Positions 15,477-25,137 of a stretch of 64,000 nt of DNA are shown here, piece by piece. The notes below the pieces were generated by a model, which was not told the DNA's origin, made no database searches, and worked only from the letters and a program-made list of their open reading frames with translations. The first letter of the stretch is position 1; every line of letters starts with the position of its first letter. The DNA is taken from positions 829,001 to 893,000 of the forward strand of contig NC_015573.1 of NCBI RefSeq assembly GCF_000214705.1, given 5' to 3'. Position numbers and translations under genes: made by a program. This DNA is from Desulfofundulus kuznetsovii DSM 6115 (GTDB taxonomy: Bacteria > Bacillota > Desulfotomaculia > Desulfotomaculales > Desulfovirgulaceae).

Positions 15477-17621
15477 GTGATGGATATAGACTTAGAGTTT
15501 TTCTTTAAACCAAGGTCTATTGCCATTATTGGAGCTTCAGCAGATTTTAGCACCATCAGTGGTAAACCATTACTTTACCTAAGGGAACATGGATATCAAG
15601 GGAAGATTTTTTTGGTCAACCCTAAGTACAAGGAGATTGCTGGTTATCCGTGTTACCCGAGTATTATTGAGGTGCCGGAGCCAGTGGATTTGGCTTTAAT
15701 TGCCGTGAACTATAAACGAGTACTCTCTGTGCTTGAACAATGTGCACAAAAGGGTGTACGTTTTGCTACCATCTTTAGCTCTGGTTTTGCTGAGGTAGGC
15801 GAGGAGGGAAGAATTTTACAGCAAAAACTGGCTGATTTGGCTACTAGAACGAATTTGCGCCTATGTGGGCCTAACTGTCAAGGAATGGTTAATTTATACG
15901 ATAAGGTCGCTGCTGCATTTTCTGCATCACTGGACATAAAACCTTTGATGCCTGGACCAGTTGGCTTTGTAACTCAGAGTGGTGCATTAGGCTATTCTAT
16001 TTTCAATCTTGCTCAAGAAGAAGGGATAGGTTTTTCATATGTGGTGAGTACAGGTAATGAGGTGGATCTAGATTCTTTAGATTTCATTAGTTACCTGCTA
16101 GAAGATAAAAACACCCGAATTGTTTTTACCTACATGGAAGGCATACAGGATGGTAGAAAATTTACGCGCATTGCCGACCGCGCTTTAGAGTTGGGTAAAC
16201 CTCTGGCGGTGCTTAAAGTAGGACGTTCAGAGGTCGGAAGCAAAGCCGCGTCTTCCCATACTGCCGCATTGACAGGTTCAGATCAAGTTTATAGTGCCTT
16301 TTTTAAACAAAAAGGAATAATCCGCGTGGCAGATATAGAGGAATTTATTGATTTCGCTAAGTTAGCTAGTAGCGGCTTTAAGTTTACCCGTGGCAAAAAG
16401 TTAGGAATTATAACGACTTCAGGTGGCGCAGGGGTATTGGCTGCAGATGTTGCAGAAGAGAGCGGTTTGCAGATACAACAATTACAAGAAAGTACTCGAC
16501 GTCAGATTCTAACTATTATACCAAGTTATGGTTCTGCCTTGAATCCAGTAGACATAACCGCACAAGTTATAAATGAACCTGAAGCATTCAGGGAGGTTTT
16601 ATGGACTATAGTAAATGACCCGGGCATTGATGCATTAGTGATTGTGTTAACCATGGTTACTGGAGCGTTAGGCATACGGATAGCCCAGGATGTGGTTAAA
16701 ATACGTAGTCTTATTGATAAACCAATTGCAGTAGCATGGACAGCTGGGGATACGCTAACAAGTGATTGCCTTAAGGTTCTTAAATCGGCGGGAGTGCCCT
16801 ACTACAAGTCACCAGTACGGTGTGTAAGGGCTATGGCTCATCTATTAAACTATAGTACATTTCGTTGTGAATGGAAAGAAAGGATCAATTCTTTACCCCA
16901 AAAGGTTAGTTTTGTAAGTAGTGTATCAAAGGAAGTACATGAATTATTGGCAGGAACAGGTAAAGAAATGACCGAACGTGAAACGAAAAAACTCTTGGCT
17001 AGCTATGGTATCCCTGTAACACAAGAGGAATTGGCGCGTAACCAAGAAGAAGCATTGCAAATTGCAAAGAATATTGGTTACCCAGTGGCTTTAAAGGTTG
17101 ACTCGCCAGATATTATGCATAAAACAGAGGCAAAAGCCATCCGCTTAGGGATTGCCAATGAAATTGAATTAGTCGAAGCATTTCAGGATGTATTGGATAA
17201 TGCCCGAAACTATGCTCCTGATGCTCGATTAAATGGGGTTTTGGTCCAAGAAATGTTATCGAAAGAAGGTGTTGAGGTAATTATAGGAGTTAAAAATGAC
17301 CTGCACTTTGGTCCTATCATTATGTTTGGTTTAGGGGGGATTTATGTAGAAATTTTAAAGGATGTTTCGCTTCGTGTTGCACCAGTTTCTTTAGATGAGG
17401 CCTATTCGATGATCAAGGAAATACGGGGTTATAGTCTGCTAGCTGGTGCACGTGGTCGCTTGCCAGTTGACTGTGTAGCTTTAGCAGATGTTATTGTTAA
17501 AGTTTCAACCATGGCCATGGAATTAAAAAATGAATTGGCTGAGTTGGATATCAACCCACTGATTGTACTACCTGAGGGTCAAGGGGTTAAAGTAGTTGAT
17601 GCTCTGTTAATCAAAAGGTAA
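15477..17621 (+). CDS. ADP-forming acyl-CoA synthetase (acetate--CoA ligase type), fused subunits
   Basis: 714-715 residues; start GTG 15477 or ATG 15480, AGAGGGGTG upstream. Order: CoA-binding Rossmann domain (about 1-130, RSIAIIGAS), succinyl-CoA-ligase-like domains with the phosphohistidine motif SSHTAALTG (His260), a linker region, and a C-terminal ATP-grasp domain from about 500 (SYGIPVTQEE, PVALKVDSPDIMHKTEA, VEVIIGVKND, ELDINPLIV). It interconverts acyl-CoA plus ADP and acid plus ATP. In this cluster it can activate an imported acid (glutarate?) or make ATP from acetyl-CoA at the pathway end; both are inferences. Confidence 0.92.
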   Translation: MMDIDLEFFFKPRSIAIIGASADFSTISGKPLLYLREHGYQGKIFLVNPKYKEIAGYPCYPSIIEVPEPVDLALIAVNYKRVLSVLEQCAQKGVRFATIFSSGFAEVGEEGRILQQKLADLATRTNLRLCGPNCQGMVNLYDKVAAAFSASLDIKPLMPGPVGFVTQSGALGYSIFNLAQEEGIGFSYVVSTGNEVDLDSLDFISYLLEDKNTRIVFTYMEGIQDGRKFTRIADRALELGKPLAVLKVGRSEVGSKAASSHTAALTGSDQVYSAFFKQKGIIRVADIEEFIDFAKLASSGFKFTRGKKLGIITTSGGAGVLAADVAEESGLQIQQLQESTRRQILTIIPSYGSALNPVDITAQVINEPEAFREVLWTIVNDPGIDALVIVLTMVTGALGIRIAQDVVKIRSLIDKPIAVAWTAGDTLTSDCLKVLKSAGVPYYKSPVRCVRAMAHLLNYSTFRCEWKERINSLPQKVSFVSSVSKEVHELLAGTGKEMTERETKKLLASYGIPVTQEELARNQEEALQIAKNIGYPVALKVDSPDIMHKTEAKAIRLGIANEIELVEAFQDVLDNARNYAPDARLNGVLVQEMLSKEGVEVIIGVKNDLHFGPIIMFGLGGIYVEILKDVSLRVAPVSLDEAYSMIKEIRGYSLLAGARGRLPVDCVALADVIVKVSTMAMELKNELAELDINPLIVLPEGQGVKVVDALLIKR

Positions 17622-17657
17622 TTTGAGAAATTAAAGTCAATGGGAGGGATTTTTAGT

Positions 17658-18821
17658 ATGAATTTTGACCTGCCTGAAGAATTACAAGATATTAAAAAGT
17701 TAGCCCGTGATTTTGCTGAAAAAGAGGTTTTACCCACAGTTGATGCTGATGACAAAGCACACCGTTTTCGTCGTGACCTTGTTAAAAAGATGGGAGAGTT
17801 AGGTTTTTTGGGTTTCGTTATACCTGAAGAATATGGTGGAAACGGACTTGGTTACCTGGCTTTAGCTATAGTATGTGAAGAAATTGGCCGCGTTTCTAGT
17901 TCATTGCGAGTTGTTTTTCCTGCCAATATTTTAGGGCCGGGTCTCGCTATTTGGCGTTATGGCAATGAGGAACTAAAGAGAAAGTACCTTCCGGGGTTGA
18001 CTAGTGGTGAACTTTTGGGTTGTTTTGCCCTAACTGAGCCCAATGCTGGGTCCGACTTAGCCTCTATGAAGACACGCGCTACTTTGAATGGAGATTATTA
18101 TGTTTTAAATGGCAGTAAAATGTGGATATCGCTCTCGCCAATCGCTGACATAGCACTTGTTTATGCATATACGGATCCAACTCGTCGGGTAAAAGGAATG
18201 TCAGCCTTTATAGTTGATATGAAAAGTGATGGAATCACAGTTGAACCAATTAAAGAAAAGCTGGGTCTCTGGTCTTCACCTACCGGTATTATTACTTTCG
18301 AAAATTGTAAAGTGCCTAAAGAAAATCTGCTAGGTGAAGAAGGTCAAGGCTTTGTCATTTGTATGCAGCAATTGGATAATACTCGTTTAGCTTCGGCAGC
18401 TGGTGCAGTTGGAATTGCCCAAGCCTGCCTTGATGCAGCTATTCAATATGCTACCACCAGGGAACAATTTGGCCAGCAGATTGGTAGGTTCCAGATGGTA
18501 CAAGACTGGGTCGCACAAATGGTGGTTGATATAGAGGCGGCCCGGCTCTTGACCTACCGGGCGGCTTTTCTCAAGGATAAGGGGGTACCTAATACGAGGG
18601 AGACTTCCATTGCTAAACTTTTAGCGAGTGAAGCTGCCAACAAGTGTGCAGATTATGCATTAAGAATATATAGTGCATACGGTTATTCCGAAGAATATCC
18701 AGTAGCAAGACTTTTCCGTGATGCGAAACTTTACCAGATTGTTGAAGGGACAAGTAACATTCATAAGTTGATTATTTCTCAAGATGCTTTAGGCTATCGC
18801 AAGGCGAATAAATCATTTTAG
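17658..18821 (+). CDS. Acyl-CoA dehydrogenase with glutaryl-CoA dehydrogenase residues
   Basis: 387 residues from ATG 17658; GGGAGGG at 17642-17648 rules out the ATG at 17640. Full-length FAD enzyme: LTEPNAGSD, KMWIS and the catalytic base Glu363 in VEGTSNIH. Aligned by eye with human glutaryl-CoA dehydrogenase, Arg84 (SSLRVVF) takes the place of Arg94, which binds the distal carboxylate, while the partners Glu87 and Tyr369 are replaced by Gly77 and Val362. From the known enzymes, loss of that relay marks the non-decarboxylating type, giving glutaconyl-CoA. A separate decarboxylase is encoded next, and EtfBA would take the electrons. Substrate assignment is inferred from these residues and the neighbours. 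Confidence 0.88.
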   Translation: MNFDLPEELQDIKKLARDFAEKEVLPTVDADDKAHRFRRDLVKKMGELGFLGFVIPEEYGGNGLGYLALAIVCEEIGRVSSSLRVVFPANILGPGLAIWRYGNEELKRKYLPGLTSGELLGCFALTEPNAGSDLASMKTRATLNGDYYVLNGSKMWISLSPIADIALVYAYTDPTRRVKGMSAFIVDMKSDGITVEPIKEKLGLWSSPTGIITFENCKVPKENLLGEEGQGFVICMQQLDNTRLASAAGAVGIAQACLDAAIQYATTREQFGQQIGRFQMVQDWVAQMVVDIEAARLLTYRAAFLKDKGVPNTRETSIAKLLASEAANKCADYALRIYSAYGYSEEYPVARLFRDAKLYQIVEGTSNIHKLIISQDALGYRKANKSF

Positions 18822-19175
18822 GTAATATCTTTTGCTAAAAAATCACCACCTTCAGAGGCTTCAGAGGGCGGAACAAAAGAAGGAGCCAGGGAAGTATAGC
18901 CAATGTTTATTGTTTATAGCAATTATTCAGACTAGCAGAAGAAGCGACGAGCAATTTTGCTTAATTAACCTTATCACAACTAGTAAAGCATAACGGCAAA
19001 ATTGCTCGTCGCAATTGCCTTGGTATGAAAGTAGATAGTTAACTCGGGAGAAAATATGCTATTGAAAATTACATTTGCTAAATAGGTTTCAATAGCTTAA
19101 TAGTCAGTAAGAAATTCTCTACTAGAACGGAGTCATTACAAAGTTTATTTAAATTGCGTAAGGAGGAAACGAGAA
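18822..19175. other. Intergenic stretch with two inverted repeats
   Basis: 354 bases, AT-rich, no gene. It contains the 17-base inverted repeat at 18944-19012 and a 10-base one (GCTATTGAAA 19058-19067, TTTCAATAGC 19087-19096). It splits the cluster into an upstream part (synthetase, dehydrogenase) and a downstream part (decarboxylase to 3-hydroxybutyryl-CoA dehydrogenase), and probably holds a second promoter just before 19160. Confidence 0.6.
18944..19012. repeat. 17-base perfect inverted repeat with 35-base loop
   Basis: GCGACGAGCAATTTTGC at 18944-18960 and its exact complement at 18996-19012. The long loop and missing T-tract argue against a simple terminator. It could be the fused ends of a lost small element or a paired regulator site. 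Confidence 0.8.
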
Positions 19176-20717
19176 GTGGATCGATATCAAGATCTCAAGC
19201 AAAAAAAAGAGAAAATATTGCAAATGGGAGGCATAAAAGCTATAGAACAGCAACATAAAAGTGGGAAGTGGACGGCTAGAGAAAGGGTGGAGTATTTCTT
19301 TGATCCAGGAACCTTTACAGAAATAGGTATGTTTGTTAAACATCGTACCACGGCTTTTGGGATGGATAAGAGAGAAATTCCAGCCGAAGGCGTGGTAGTA
19401 GGTTATGGTAAGGTAAATGGTAGATATGTGATGGTGGCTGCAGAGGACTATACTTCCATGGCTGGTACTTTTGGTGAATACCATGGCAAAAAATTTTCTC
19501 AAGCCATTGATATGGCAAAGGAGATGGGCATTCCATTTGTGGGTATGAACGATTCCGGTGGTGCGCGTCTCCAGGAGGGAATGGATACTTTACAAGCTTA
19601 TGCCTGGTTATTCCGCTCACAGATCCTTGCTTCAGGTATCATACCACAAATAGCCCTTTTAATGGGGCCTTGCTTAGGGGGGCAGGCGTACCATCCAGTG
19701 ATGCAAGATTTTATCATTCAATGTAGACGAACTGGCTTTATGGGTATTGCTGGTCCAGCATTTGTAAAAACACAGTTGGGTGAAGAAATTAGTCTTGAGG
19801 AGCTATGTGGCGTTCGAGTTCATGCCGCCAAAACCGGCCAAACACACGTGGTGGCAGAAGATGACCGGGACTGCTTGGACAAAGCTAAAGAACTCTTAAG
19901 CTACCTACCACAGAACAACAGAGAGAAACCTCCGCGTATGGATACGGGCGACGAAGCAGAGAGAATCATACAGGAGCTAGATTATTTAGTTCCTGAAGAA
20001 ATGCATGTACCTTTTGATATGCACGAGGTTATCTATAAAGTAGTAGATAATGGTGTTTTCTTTGAAATTATGAAGGATTTTGCCAAAAACGTAATCATAG
20101 GTTTTGCTAGAATTGCTGGGCGTTCTGTGGGAATTGTAGCGAGTCAGCCTTTAGTGATGGGTGGAGTCATTGACTGTGATGCTGCCGATAAAATAGCCAG
20201 GTTTGTGCGTTTTTGTGATTTGTTCAATGTTCCGTTGGTCAATTTCCACGACACCCCAGGGTACATGATTGGCTCACATGAAGAACACAAAGGTATTTTG
20301 AGACATGGGGCAAAAATGCTTTATGCGTACATTGATGCTACTGTACCTAAAGTAACGGTGATTATACGGAAGTCCTTTGCCGGTGCTTATACAGGTATGT
20401 GCTGCAAAGATACTGGAGCCGACTTTGTATTCGCTTGGCCTATCGCTAGGGTCTCCATCGTGGGAGCAGAAACAGCTGCTAGTGTCATCTTCGCTAAAGA
20501 AATTAAAAATGCCGATGACCCGGCAAGAGTAGCGGCTGAAAGAATCCAGCAGTACCGCGATTTTTGCGAGAACCCCTACCGCGGTGCCGAAAGGGGTTAC
20601 ATCGACGACATCATCATGCCCAGCGAGACCAGGAGGTATGTAGCTCGGGCGCTGGACATCCTGGAGAACAAGCAGGTGGCCAGGCCCTGGCGTAAGTACT
20701 CGAATATTAACCTATAG
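19176..20717 (+). CDS. Acyl-CoA carboxyltransferase, decarboxylase alpha subunit type
   Basis: 513 residues from GTG 19176 behind AAGGAGG. Two crotonase-like carboxyltransferase halves: the N-terminal with VAAEDYTSMAGTFGEYHGKK and NDSGGARLQEG, the C-terminal with VGIVASQPLVMGGVIDCDAADK, FHDTPGYMIG and SFAGAYTGMCCKD. It moves a carboxyl group between an acyl-CoA and biotin. The length is that of methylmalonyl-CoA decarboxylase alpha or propionyl-CoA carboxylase beta rather than the classical 580-residue glutaconyl-CoA enzyme. With the free biotin carrier (23634) and the glutaryl-CoA-type dehydrogenase, glutaconyl-CoA is the best guess as substrate. The sodium-pump membrane subunit is not in the window. 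Confidence 0.9.
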   Translation: MDRYQDLKQKKEKILQMGGIKAIEQQHKSGKWTARERVEYFFDPGTFTEIGMFVKHRTTAFGMDKREIPAEGVVVGYGKVNGRYVMVAAEDYTSMAGTFGEYHGKKFSQAIDMAKEMGIPFVGMNDSGGARLQEGMDTLQAYAWLFRSQILASGIIPQIALLMGPCLGGQAYHPVMQDFIIQCRRTGFMGIAGPAFVKTQLGEEISLEELCGVRVHAAKTGQTHVVAEDDRDCLDKAKELLSYLPQNNREKPPRMDTGDEAERIIQELDYLVPEEMHVPFDMHEVIYKVVDNGVFFEIMKDFAKNVIIGFARIAGRSVGIVASQPLVMGGVIDCDAADKIARFVRFCDLFNVPLVNFHDTPGYMIGSHEEHKGILRHGAKMLYAYIDATVPKVTVIIRKSFAGAYTGMCCKDTGADFVFAWPIARVSIVGAETAASVIFAKEIKNADDPARVAAERIQQYRDFCENPYRGAERGYIDDIIMPSETRRYVARALDILENKQVARPWRKYSNINL

Positions 20718-20835
20718 ATTTCTTTAACTACATCCCGATAAAAATAGCTCATAAAATCTTTATTCGTGTTTGTATTCTTTGGAAAAGTGAACATCCTGAG
20801 TTCCTTGCCTAATTTTAGAGAGAGGGGTGGTAAGC

Positions 20836-21609
20836 TTGAAGATTGTCGTCCTGGCCAAGCAAACCTTTGACACCGAGGCCAAGATCACCCTGGACAGCCA
20901 GGAGAAAATCAACCGCGAAGGCGTAAACCTAATCATGAACCCTTATGATGAGTTTGCCGTGGAAGAAGCCTTGAGGGTCAAGGAAAAGCACGGTGGGAAG
21001 GTAACAGTGGTTTCCCTGGGCGAAGCAAAAGCCCAGGACATCCTGCGCCAAGCCCTGGCCATGGGAGCCGACAAGGCCGTGCACATTGTGGTTGATGAGC
21101 TGGAGGAAACAGATGAGTACACCACGGCCACCATACTGGCCAAGGCTTTAAGCGGCATAGAGTACGACCTCATCTTGGCCGGTTGGCGGGCCATTGATGA
21201 CGGCTCGGCCCAGGTGGCCGGCAGAGTGGCAGAGATTCTCGGCCTGCCCATGGTCAACATGGTGATTAAGCTGGAGGTGGAGACCGGCAAAGCGGTGGCC
21301 AGCCGGGAAATTGAAGGCGGCTACGAAGTTTTAGAGGTACCCCTACCGGCAGTTGTCACCGCCCAGAAAGGCTTAAACGAGCCCCGCTACCCCACCATGA
21401 AGGGCATCATGCAGGCCAAGAAGAAGCCCATGCAAAAGCTTACGCTGGCTGACCTAAGCCTGGCGACGCAGGAAGTGGCCCCCAAGGTGCGGGCACGAAA
21501 ATACTTCTTGCCCACCCCACGTGTCCAGGGCAAGATCATCACCGGAGAGCCGGCGGAAGCGGCGGCAACTCTGGTCAGGCTGTTAAGGGAAGAAGCCAAG
21601 GTTATTTAA
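20836..21609 (+). CDS. etfB: Electron transfer flavoprotein beta subunit
   Basis: 257 residues from TTG 20836 (GAGAGGGGTGG upstream; GTG 20827 would overlap that site). Family start MKIVVLAKQTFDTEAKI, INREGVNLIMNPYDEFAVEEAL, then LILAGWRAIDDGSAQVAGRVAEILGLP. With EtfA it binds FAD and carries electrons from the acyl-CoA dehydrogenase towards a membrane acceptor. It is the first of the etfBA pair, 32 bases from etfA. The gene is noticeably more GC-rich than the preceding carboxyltransferase and dehydrogenase genes. Confidence 0.95.
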   Translation: MKIVVLAKQTFDTEAKITLDSQEKINREGVNLIMNPYDEFAVEEALRVKEKHGGKVTVVSLGEAKAQDILRQALAMGADKAVHIVVDELEETDEYTTATILAKALSGIEYDLILAGWRAIDDGSAQVAGRVAEILGLPMVNMVIKLEVETGKAVASREIEGGYEVLEVPLPAVVTAQKGLNEPRYPTMKGIMQAKKKPMQKLTLADLSLATQEVAPKVRARKYFLPTPRVQGKIITGEPAEAAATLVRLLREEAKVI

Positions 21610-21641
21610 CTAAAGGATTTAGGAGGGACAGGAGAAAGAAG

Positions 21642-22634
21642 ATGGCTGGCGGGATTTGGGTTTATGCCGAAAATCAAAACGGGAAATTTAAGAAGGTTAC
21701 CTTTGAGATGTTGGGTGCCGGCAGGCAACTGGCCGACCAATTGGGGGAGGAGCTTTGCGCGGTGGTCATCGGCCACGGCGTAGGGGAGTTGGCCGCCACC
21801 CTGGGAGAATACGGTGCGGACAAGGTCTACGTGGTGGACAGCCCGGAGCTGGCCCGCTACACTACCGACGGGTACATGCTGGCCCTTTCAAAGCTGGCCA
21901 GGGAACACCAGCCGGCGGTTATTTTCCTGGGCTATACCGTGCAGGGCAGGGACCTGGCGGCCCACGTAGCCCAGCGCCTGGGAACCGGCCTGTGCACCGA
22001 CTGCACCGGCGTAAATATTGAAGACGGGCAGATTGTTTTTACCCGCCCCATTTATGCAGGAAAGGCCTTTGTGGAGGCGGTATTTGCGGAAGCGAGGCCC
22101 GTCATGGCCACCATCAGGCCCAACGCTCTGCCTGCTGCTGAATTCCAGCCGGGGCGCAAGGCACAGGTCATAGAGTCCTCCGCCACTTTTGGCGCAGGCG
22201 ACATCCGCCAGGTAGTGCGCGAAATTGTCTGCCAGGCTTCCGGTCGGCCGGAACTAACTGAGGCAGACATTATAGTTTCCGGCGGGCGGGGCATGAAGTC
22301 GGCTGAAAACTTCAAGATCCTCGAAGAACTGGCCGATGTTCTGGGGGCTGCTGTGGGAGCCTCCCGGGCGGCGGTGGATGCGGGTTATGTCCCCCACAGC
22401 ATGCAGGTGGGCCAGACGGGCAAAACCGTGTCCCCGCAGCTATACATTGCCTGCGGTATCTCGGGGGCCATCCAGCACCTAGCGGGGATGAGCTCTTCGA
22501 AAGTCATCGTGGCCATAAACAAAGACCCCGAGGCCAACATCTTTAAGGTGGCCGACTATGGTATTGTGGGCGACCTTTTTGAAATAGTACCCCTCCTCAC
22601 CCAGGAGTTCAAAAAGCTCTTGGGGAAGAAATAA
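21642..22634 (+). CDS. etfA: Electron transfer flavoprotein alpha subunit
   Basis: 330 residues behind an AGGAGG site. N-terminal domain begins [16 protein letters not shown]; the C-terminal FAD domain shows [63 protein letters not shown] and [23 protein letters not shown]. It is the partner of EtfB. No EtfC/FixC or Fe-S quinone oxidoreductase gene is intact in the window; the decayed CCG-domain fragment at 32356 may be a trace of one. Confidence 0.96.
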   Translation: MAGGIWVYAENQNGKFKKVTFEMLGAGRQLADQLGEELCAVVIGHGVGELAATLGEYGADKVYVVDSPELARYTTDGYMLALSKLAREHQPAVIFLGYTVQGRDLAAHVAQRLGTGLCTDCTGVNIEDGQIVFTRPIYAGKAFVEAVFAEARPVMATIRPNALPAAEFQPGRKAQVIESSATFGAGDIRQVVREIVCQASGRPELTEADIIVSGGRGMKSAENFKILEELADVLGAAVGASRAAVDAGYVPHSMQVGQTGKTVSPQLYIACGISGAIQHLAGMSSSKVIVAINKDPEANIFKVADYGIVGDLFEIVPLLTQEFKKLLGKK

Positions 22635-22778
22635 GAAAGTTAAGCTACGGTGCGGGAAGCAGTAACGGTCGATGATATGCGCGCATATGTAGGACGTACC
22701 AATGGTCAATCTGGGTAGCCTGGTGATTGTGTGCGAGGAAATTTTAAACTGCGGTCCTACCAAGAGGTGGTAAAACAA

Positions 22779-23561
22779 ATGGCCTGGAACAACATCCTGC
22801 TGGAAAGAGACGGCTCCCTGGCAGTGCTAACCGTCAACCGTCCCCAGGTGCTCAACACCTTAGATGCCGAGACCCTGCTGGAGATTGAGCAGGCGGTAGA
22901 CGAACTGGAGAAGGACTCTAGCGTGCGAGTGATCATCATTACTGGGGCAGGGGAAAAAGCTTTTGTAGCCGGCGCGGATATTGTCTTTATGAGCAAGCTT
23001 ACACCGTTTGAAGCGCGGGAATTTGCTCAGTTGGGCCAGCGGGTGTTGAGCAAGATTGAGTACCTGTCCAAACCGGTAATTGCTGCCGTTAACGGCTATG
23101 CTTTGGGAGGTGGCTGCGAACTGGCCATGGCCTGCGACATCCGGGTGGCCTCGGAAAACGCCAAATTTGGACAGCCAGAGGTCAAACTGGGTCTAATAGC
23201 CGGCTTTGGTGGCACCCAGCGCTTGACCAGGCTGGTTAACCCGGCGATAGCCAAAGAGATATTGTTTACGGGCGACATGATCGATGCCGAGACAGCCAAG
23301 CGAATTGGGCTGGTCAATCACGTGGTGCCAGCTAAAGAGCTTATAAGTTTTTGCAAGACCATGGCCAGTCGCATTGCCGTTCGTGGTCCGCTGGCAGTTC
23401 GCTTGACCAAAGAGGCAATCAACGAGGGACTGGAGATGGACTTGGAGAAGGCCCTAGCCCACGAGGCGGATCTCTTTGGGCTGGCCTTTACTACTGCCGA
23501 TCGAGAAGAGGGTATTGCAGCCTTTTTAAATAAACGCCAGCCGCAATTCCAAGGCCGCTAG
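22779..23561 (+). CDS. Enoyl-CoA hydratase (crotonase)
   Basis: 260 residues from ATG 22779, AAGAGGTGG upstream. Oxyanion hole GADIVF region at 66 and GYALGGG at 107-112; both catalytic glutamates are present, Glu114 (GGGCELAMACD) and Glu134 (QPEVKLGLIAGFGGTQRL). The predicted reaction is hydration of crotonyl-CoA to 3-hydroxybutyryl-CoA. It stands between etfA and the biotin carrier gene in the degradation operon. Confidence 0.94.
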   Translation: MAWNNILLERDGSLAVLTVNRPQVLNTLDAETLLEIEQAVDELEKDSSVRVIIITGAGEKAFVAGADIVFMSKLTPFEAREFAQLGQRVLSKIEYLSKPVIAAVNGYALGGGCELAMACDIRVASENAKFGQPEVKLGLIAGFGGTQRLTRLVNPAIAKEILFTGDMIDAETAKRIGLVNHVVPAKELISFCKTMASRIAVRGPLAVRLTKEAINEGLEMDLEKALAHEADLFGLAFTTADREEGIAAFLNKRQPQFQGR

Positions 23562-23633
23562 GAAATAATCCATCCAAACAGTCTATCTAAAAATAGTTAG
23601 TTAAGGCCAATCTTCCAAAAGGAGGCTTTCAAG

Positions 23634-23849
23634 ATGGCTATACCAGTTAAAGCACCTATGGTAGGTAAACTCGTCTCTGTAAATGTAAAAGTTGGTGACC
23701 AAGTAAAGGAAAATGAGCCTGTGGCTACTATTGAGGCCATGAAGATGGAGGTCAAAATTTACTCCCCAGCCAACGGTTTGGTAAAGGAGATTAAAGCTAA
23801 TCCCGGTGAAGTAGTGAATCCCGATACTACTATCTTGATCTTGGAATAG
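23634..23849 (+). CDS. Biotin carrier protein of a CoA decarboxylase/carboxylase
   Basis: 71 residues behind AAGGAGG: the whole protein is one biotinyl domain, with the biotinylation site EAMKME (Lys37) and the flanking VKAPMVGKLVSVNVKVGD and VKEIKANPGEVV strands. It lacks the Ala/Pro-rich linker of gamma subunits. It would carry the carboxyl group from the carboxyltransferase encoded at 19176. No biotin carboxylase is present nearby, which favours a decarboxylase over a carboxylase. Confidence 0.95.
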   Translation: MAIPVKAPMVGKLVSVNVKVGDQVKENEPVATIEAMKMEVKIYSPANGLVKEIKANPGEVVNPDTTILILE

Positions 23850-23928
23850 CTTAGAAGACGAGATGAGGACATTTAACCAGCCGGATGATTTTGACGAGCA
23901 TTTCCTAACAATACGTGAGGTGTGAACA

Positions 23929-25110
23929 GTGGAAAATGTGGTCGTAATTGGTGCAGCTCGGACCCCCATTGGGGATTTTCTGGGGAGCTTGAAGGATGTT
24001 TCAGCAGTGGATTTGGGAGTATTGGCAGCGCGGGCAGCTATGGAGCGTGCCGGGGTTAGACCTGAGCAAATAGAAGACGTGGTGGTTGGGATGGTTTACA
24101 AGGCAGGTGTGAAGGGCAACCCTGCGCGGCAGGTGCAGCTAAAATGTGGAATTCCAGTGGAGGTAGCTGCGGCTACTGTAGAACAACAGTGCGCTTCTGG
24201 AATGCGTGCGCTGGAAATTGCAGTTCAGCAAATTTTGCTTGGGAAATCGAGAGTAAGCCTTGTTGTGGGTATGGAAAGTATGTCTCAGGTGCCGTACTTA
24301 CTTATGGGAGCACGCACGGGGTACCGGATGGGTTCTGCTCGGGTAGAAGATGCTTTACTCTATGATGCCCTTTATGACGCATTTTACAATTATCACATGG
24401 GGGTTACTGCCGAAAACCTGGCGGATAAGTACGGCATCACCCGCCAGGAACAGGACAAACTGGCCCTGTTAAGCCACCAGCGTGCCGTGGCCGCTACCCT
24501 GGAAGGCAAGTTCAAAGAGGAAATTATCCCCGTGGAGGTTAAGAGCAAGAAGGGGATTACGGTAGTGGACACCGATGAACATCCCCGCCCAGATACTTCC
24601 CTGGAAGCTCTTTCTAAACTTCGCCCGATTTTCAAGGAGGGTGGAACTGTAACTGCCGGCAATGCCAGCGGGATTAACGATGGCGCAGCGGCCTTAGTGC
24701 TGATGACTGAATCTAGAGCTAGGGAACTGGGTATAAAGCCGCTGGCAAAAGTAATTTCCACTGCTTCTTACGGCGTGGCTCCCGAGATCATGGGGATCGG
24801 ACCAGTCTATGCCATTCCTAAAGCATTGAAATATGCGGGACTACAGCTGAATGAGATCGATTATTTTGAGATCAATGAGGCTTTTGCAGCCCAATTACTG
24901 GCCGTAAATCGGGAGTTGAAGTTGGATATGGACCGTGTAAATGCAAACGGATCCGGCATTTCTTTAGGTCACCCGGTTGGATGCACGGGCGTACGCATTG
25001 TGGTGACCCTGCTGTTTGAGCTACGGCGCCGAGGCGGTCGCTATGGAGTGGCTTCCCTGTGTGCTGGTGGTGGACCTGCAATGGCTACAGTTATTGAGGT
25101 GATTAACTAA
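23929..25110 (+). CDS. Acetyl-CoA acetyltransferase (thiolase)
   Basis: 393 residues from GTG 23929. Active-site residues: Cys88 ([11 protein letters not shown]), His348 (LGHPVGCTG) and Cys378 (LCAGGGPAM), plus NEAFAAQ. It cleaves acetoacetyl-CoA with CoA to two acetyl-CoA, the last step of the crotonyl-CoA route. It is 27 bases from the 3-hydroxybutyryl-CoA dehydrogenase gene. Confidence 0.95.
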   Translation: MENVVVIGAARTPIGDFLGSLKDVSAVDLGVLAARAAMERAGVRPEQIEDVVVGMVYKAGVKGNPARQVQLKCGIPVEVAAATVEQQCASGMRALEIAVQQILLGKSRVSLVVGMESMSQVPYLLMGARTGYRMGSARVEDALLYDALYDAFYNYHMGVTAENLADKYGITRQEQDKLALLSHQRAVAATLEGKFKEEIIPVEVKSKKGITVVDTDEHPRPDTSLEALSKLRPIFKEGGTVTAGNASGINDGAAALVLMTESRARELGIKPLAKVISTASYGVAPEIMGIGPVYAIPKALKYAGLQLNEIDYFEINEAFAAQLLAVNRELKLDMDRVNANGSGISLGHPVGCTGVRIVVTLLFELRRRGGRYGVASLCAGGGPAMATVIEVIN

Positions 25111-25137
25111 AACAAAGAAAATTCTGAGGAGGAAAAT

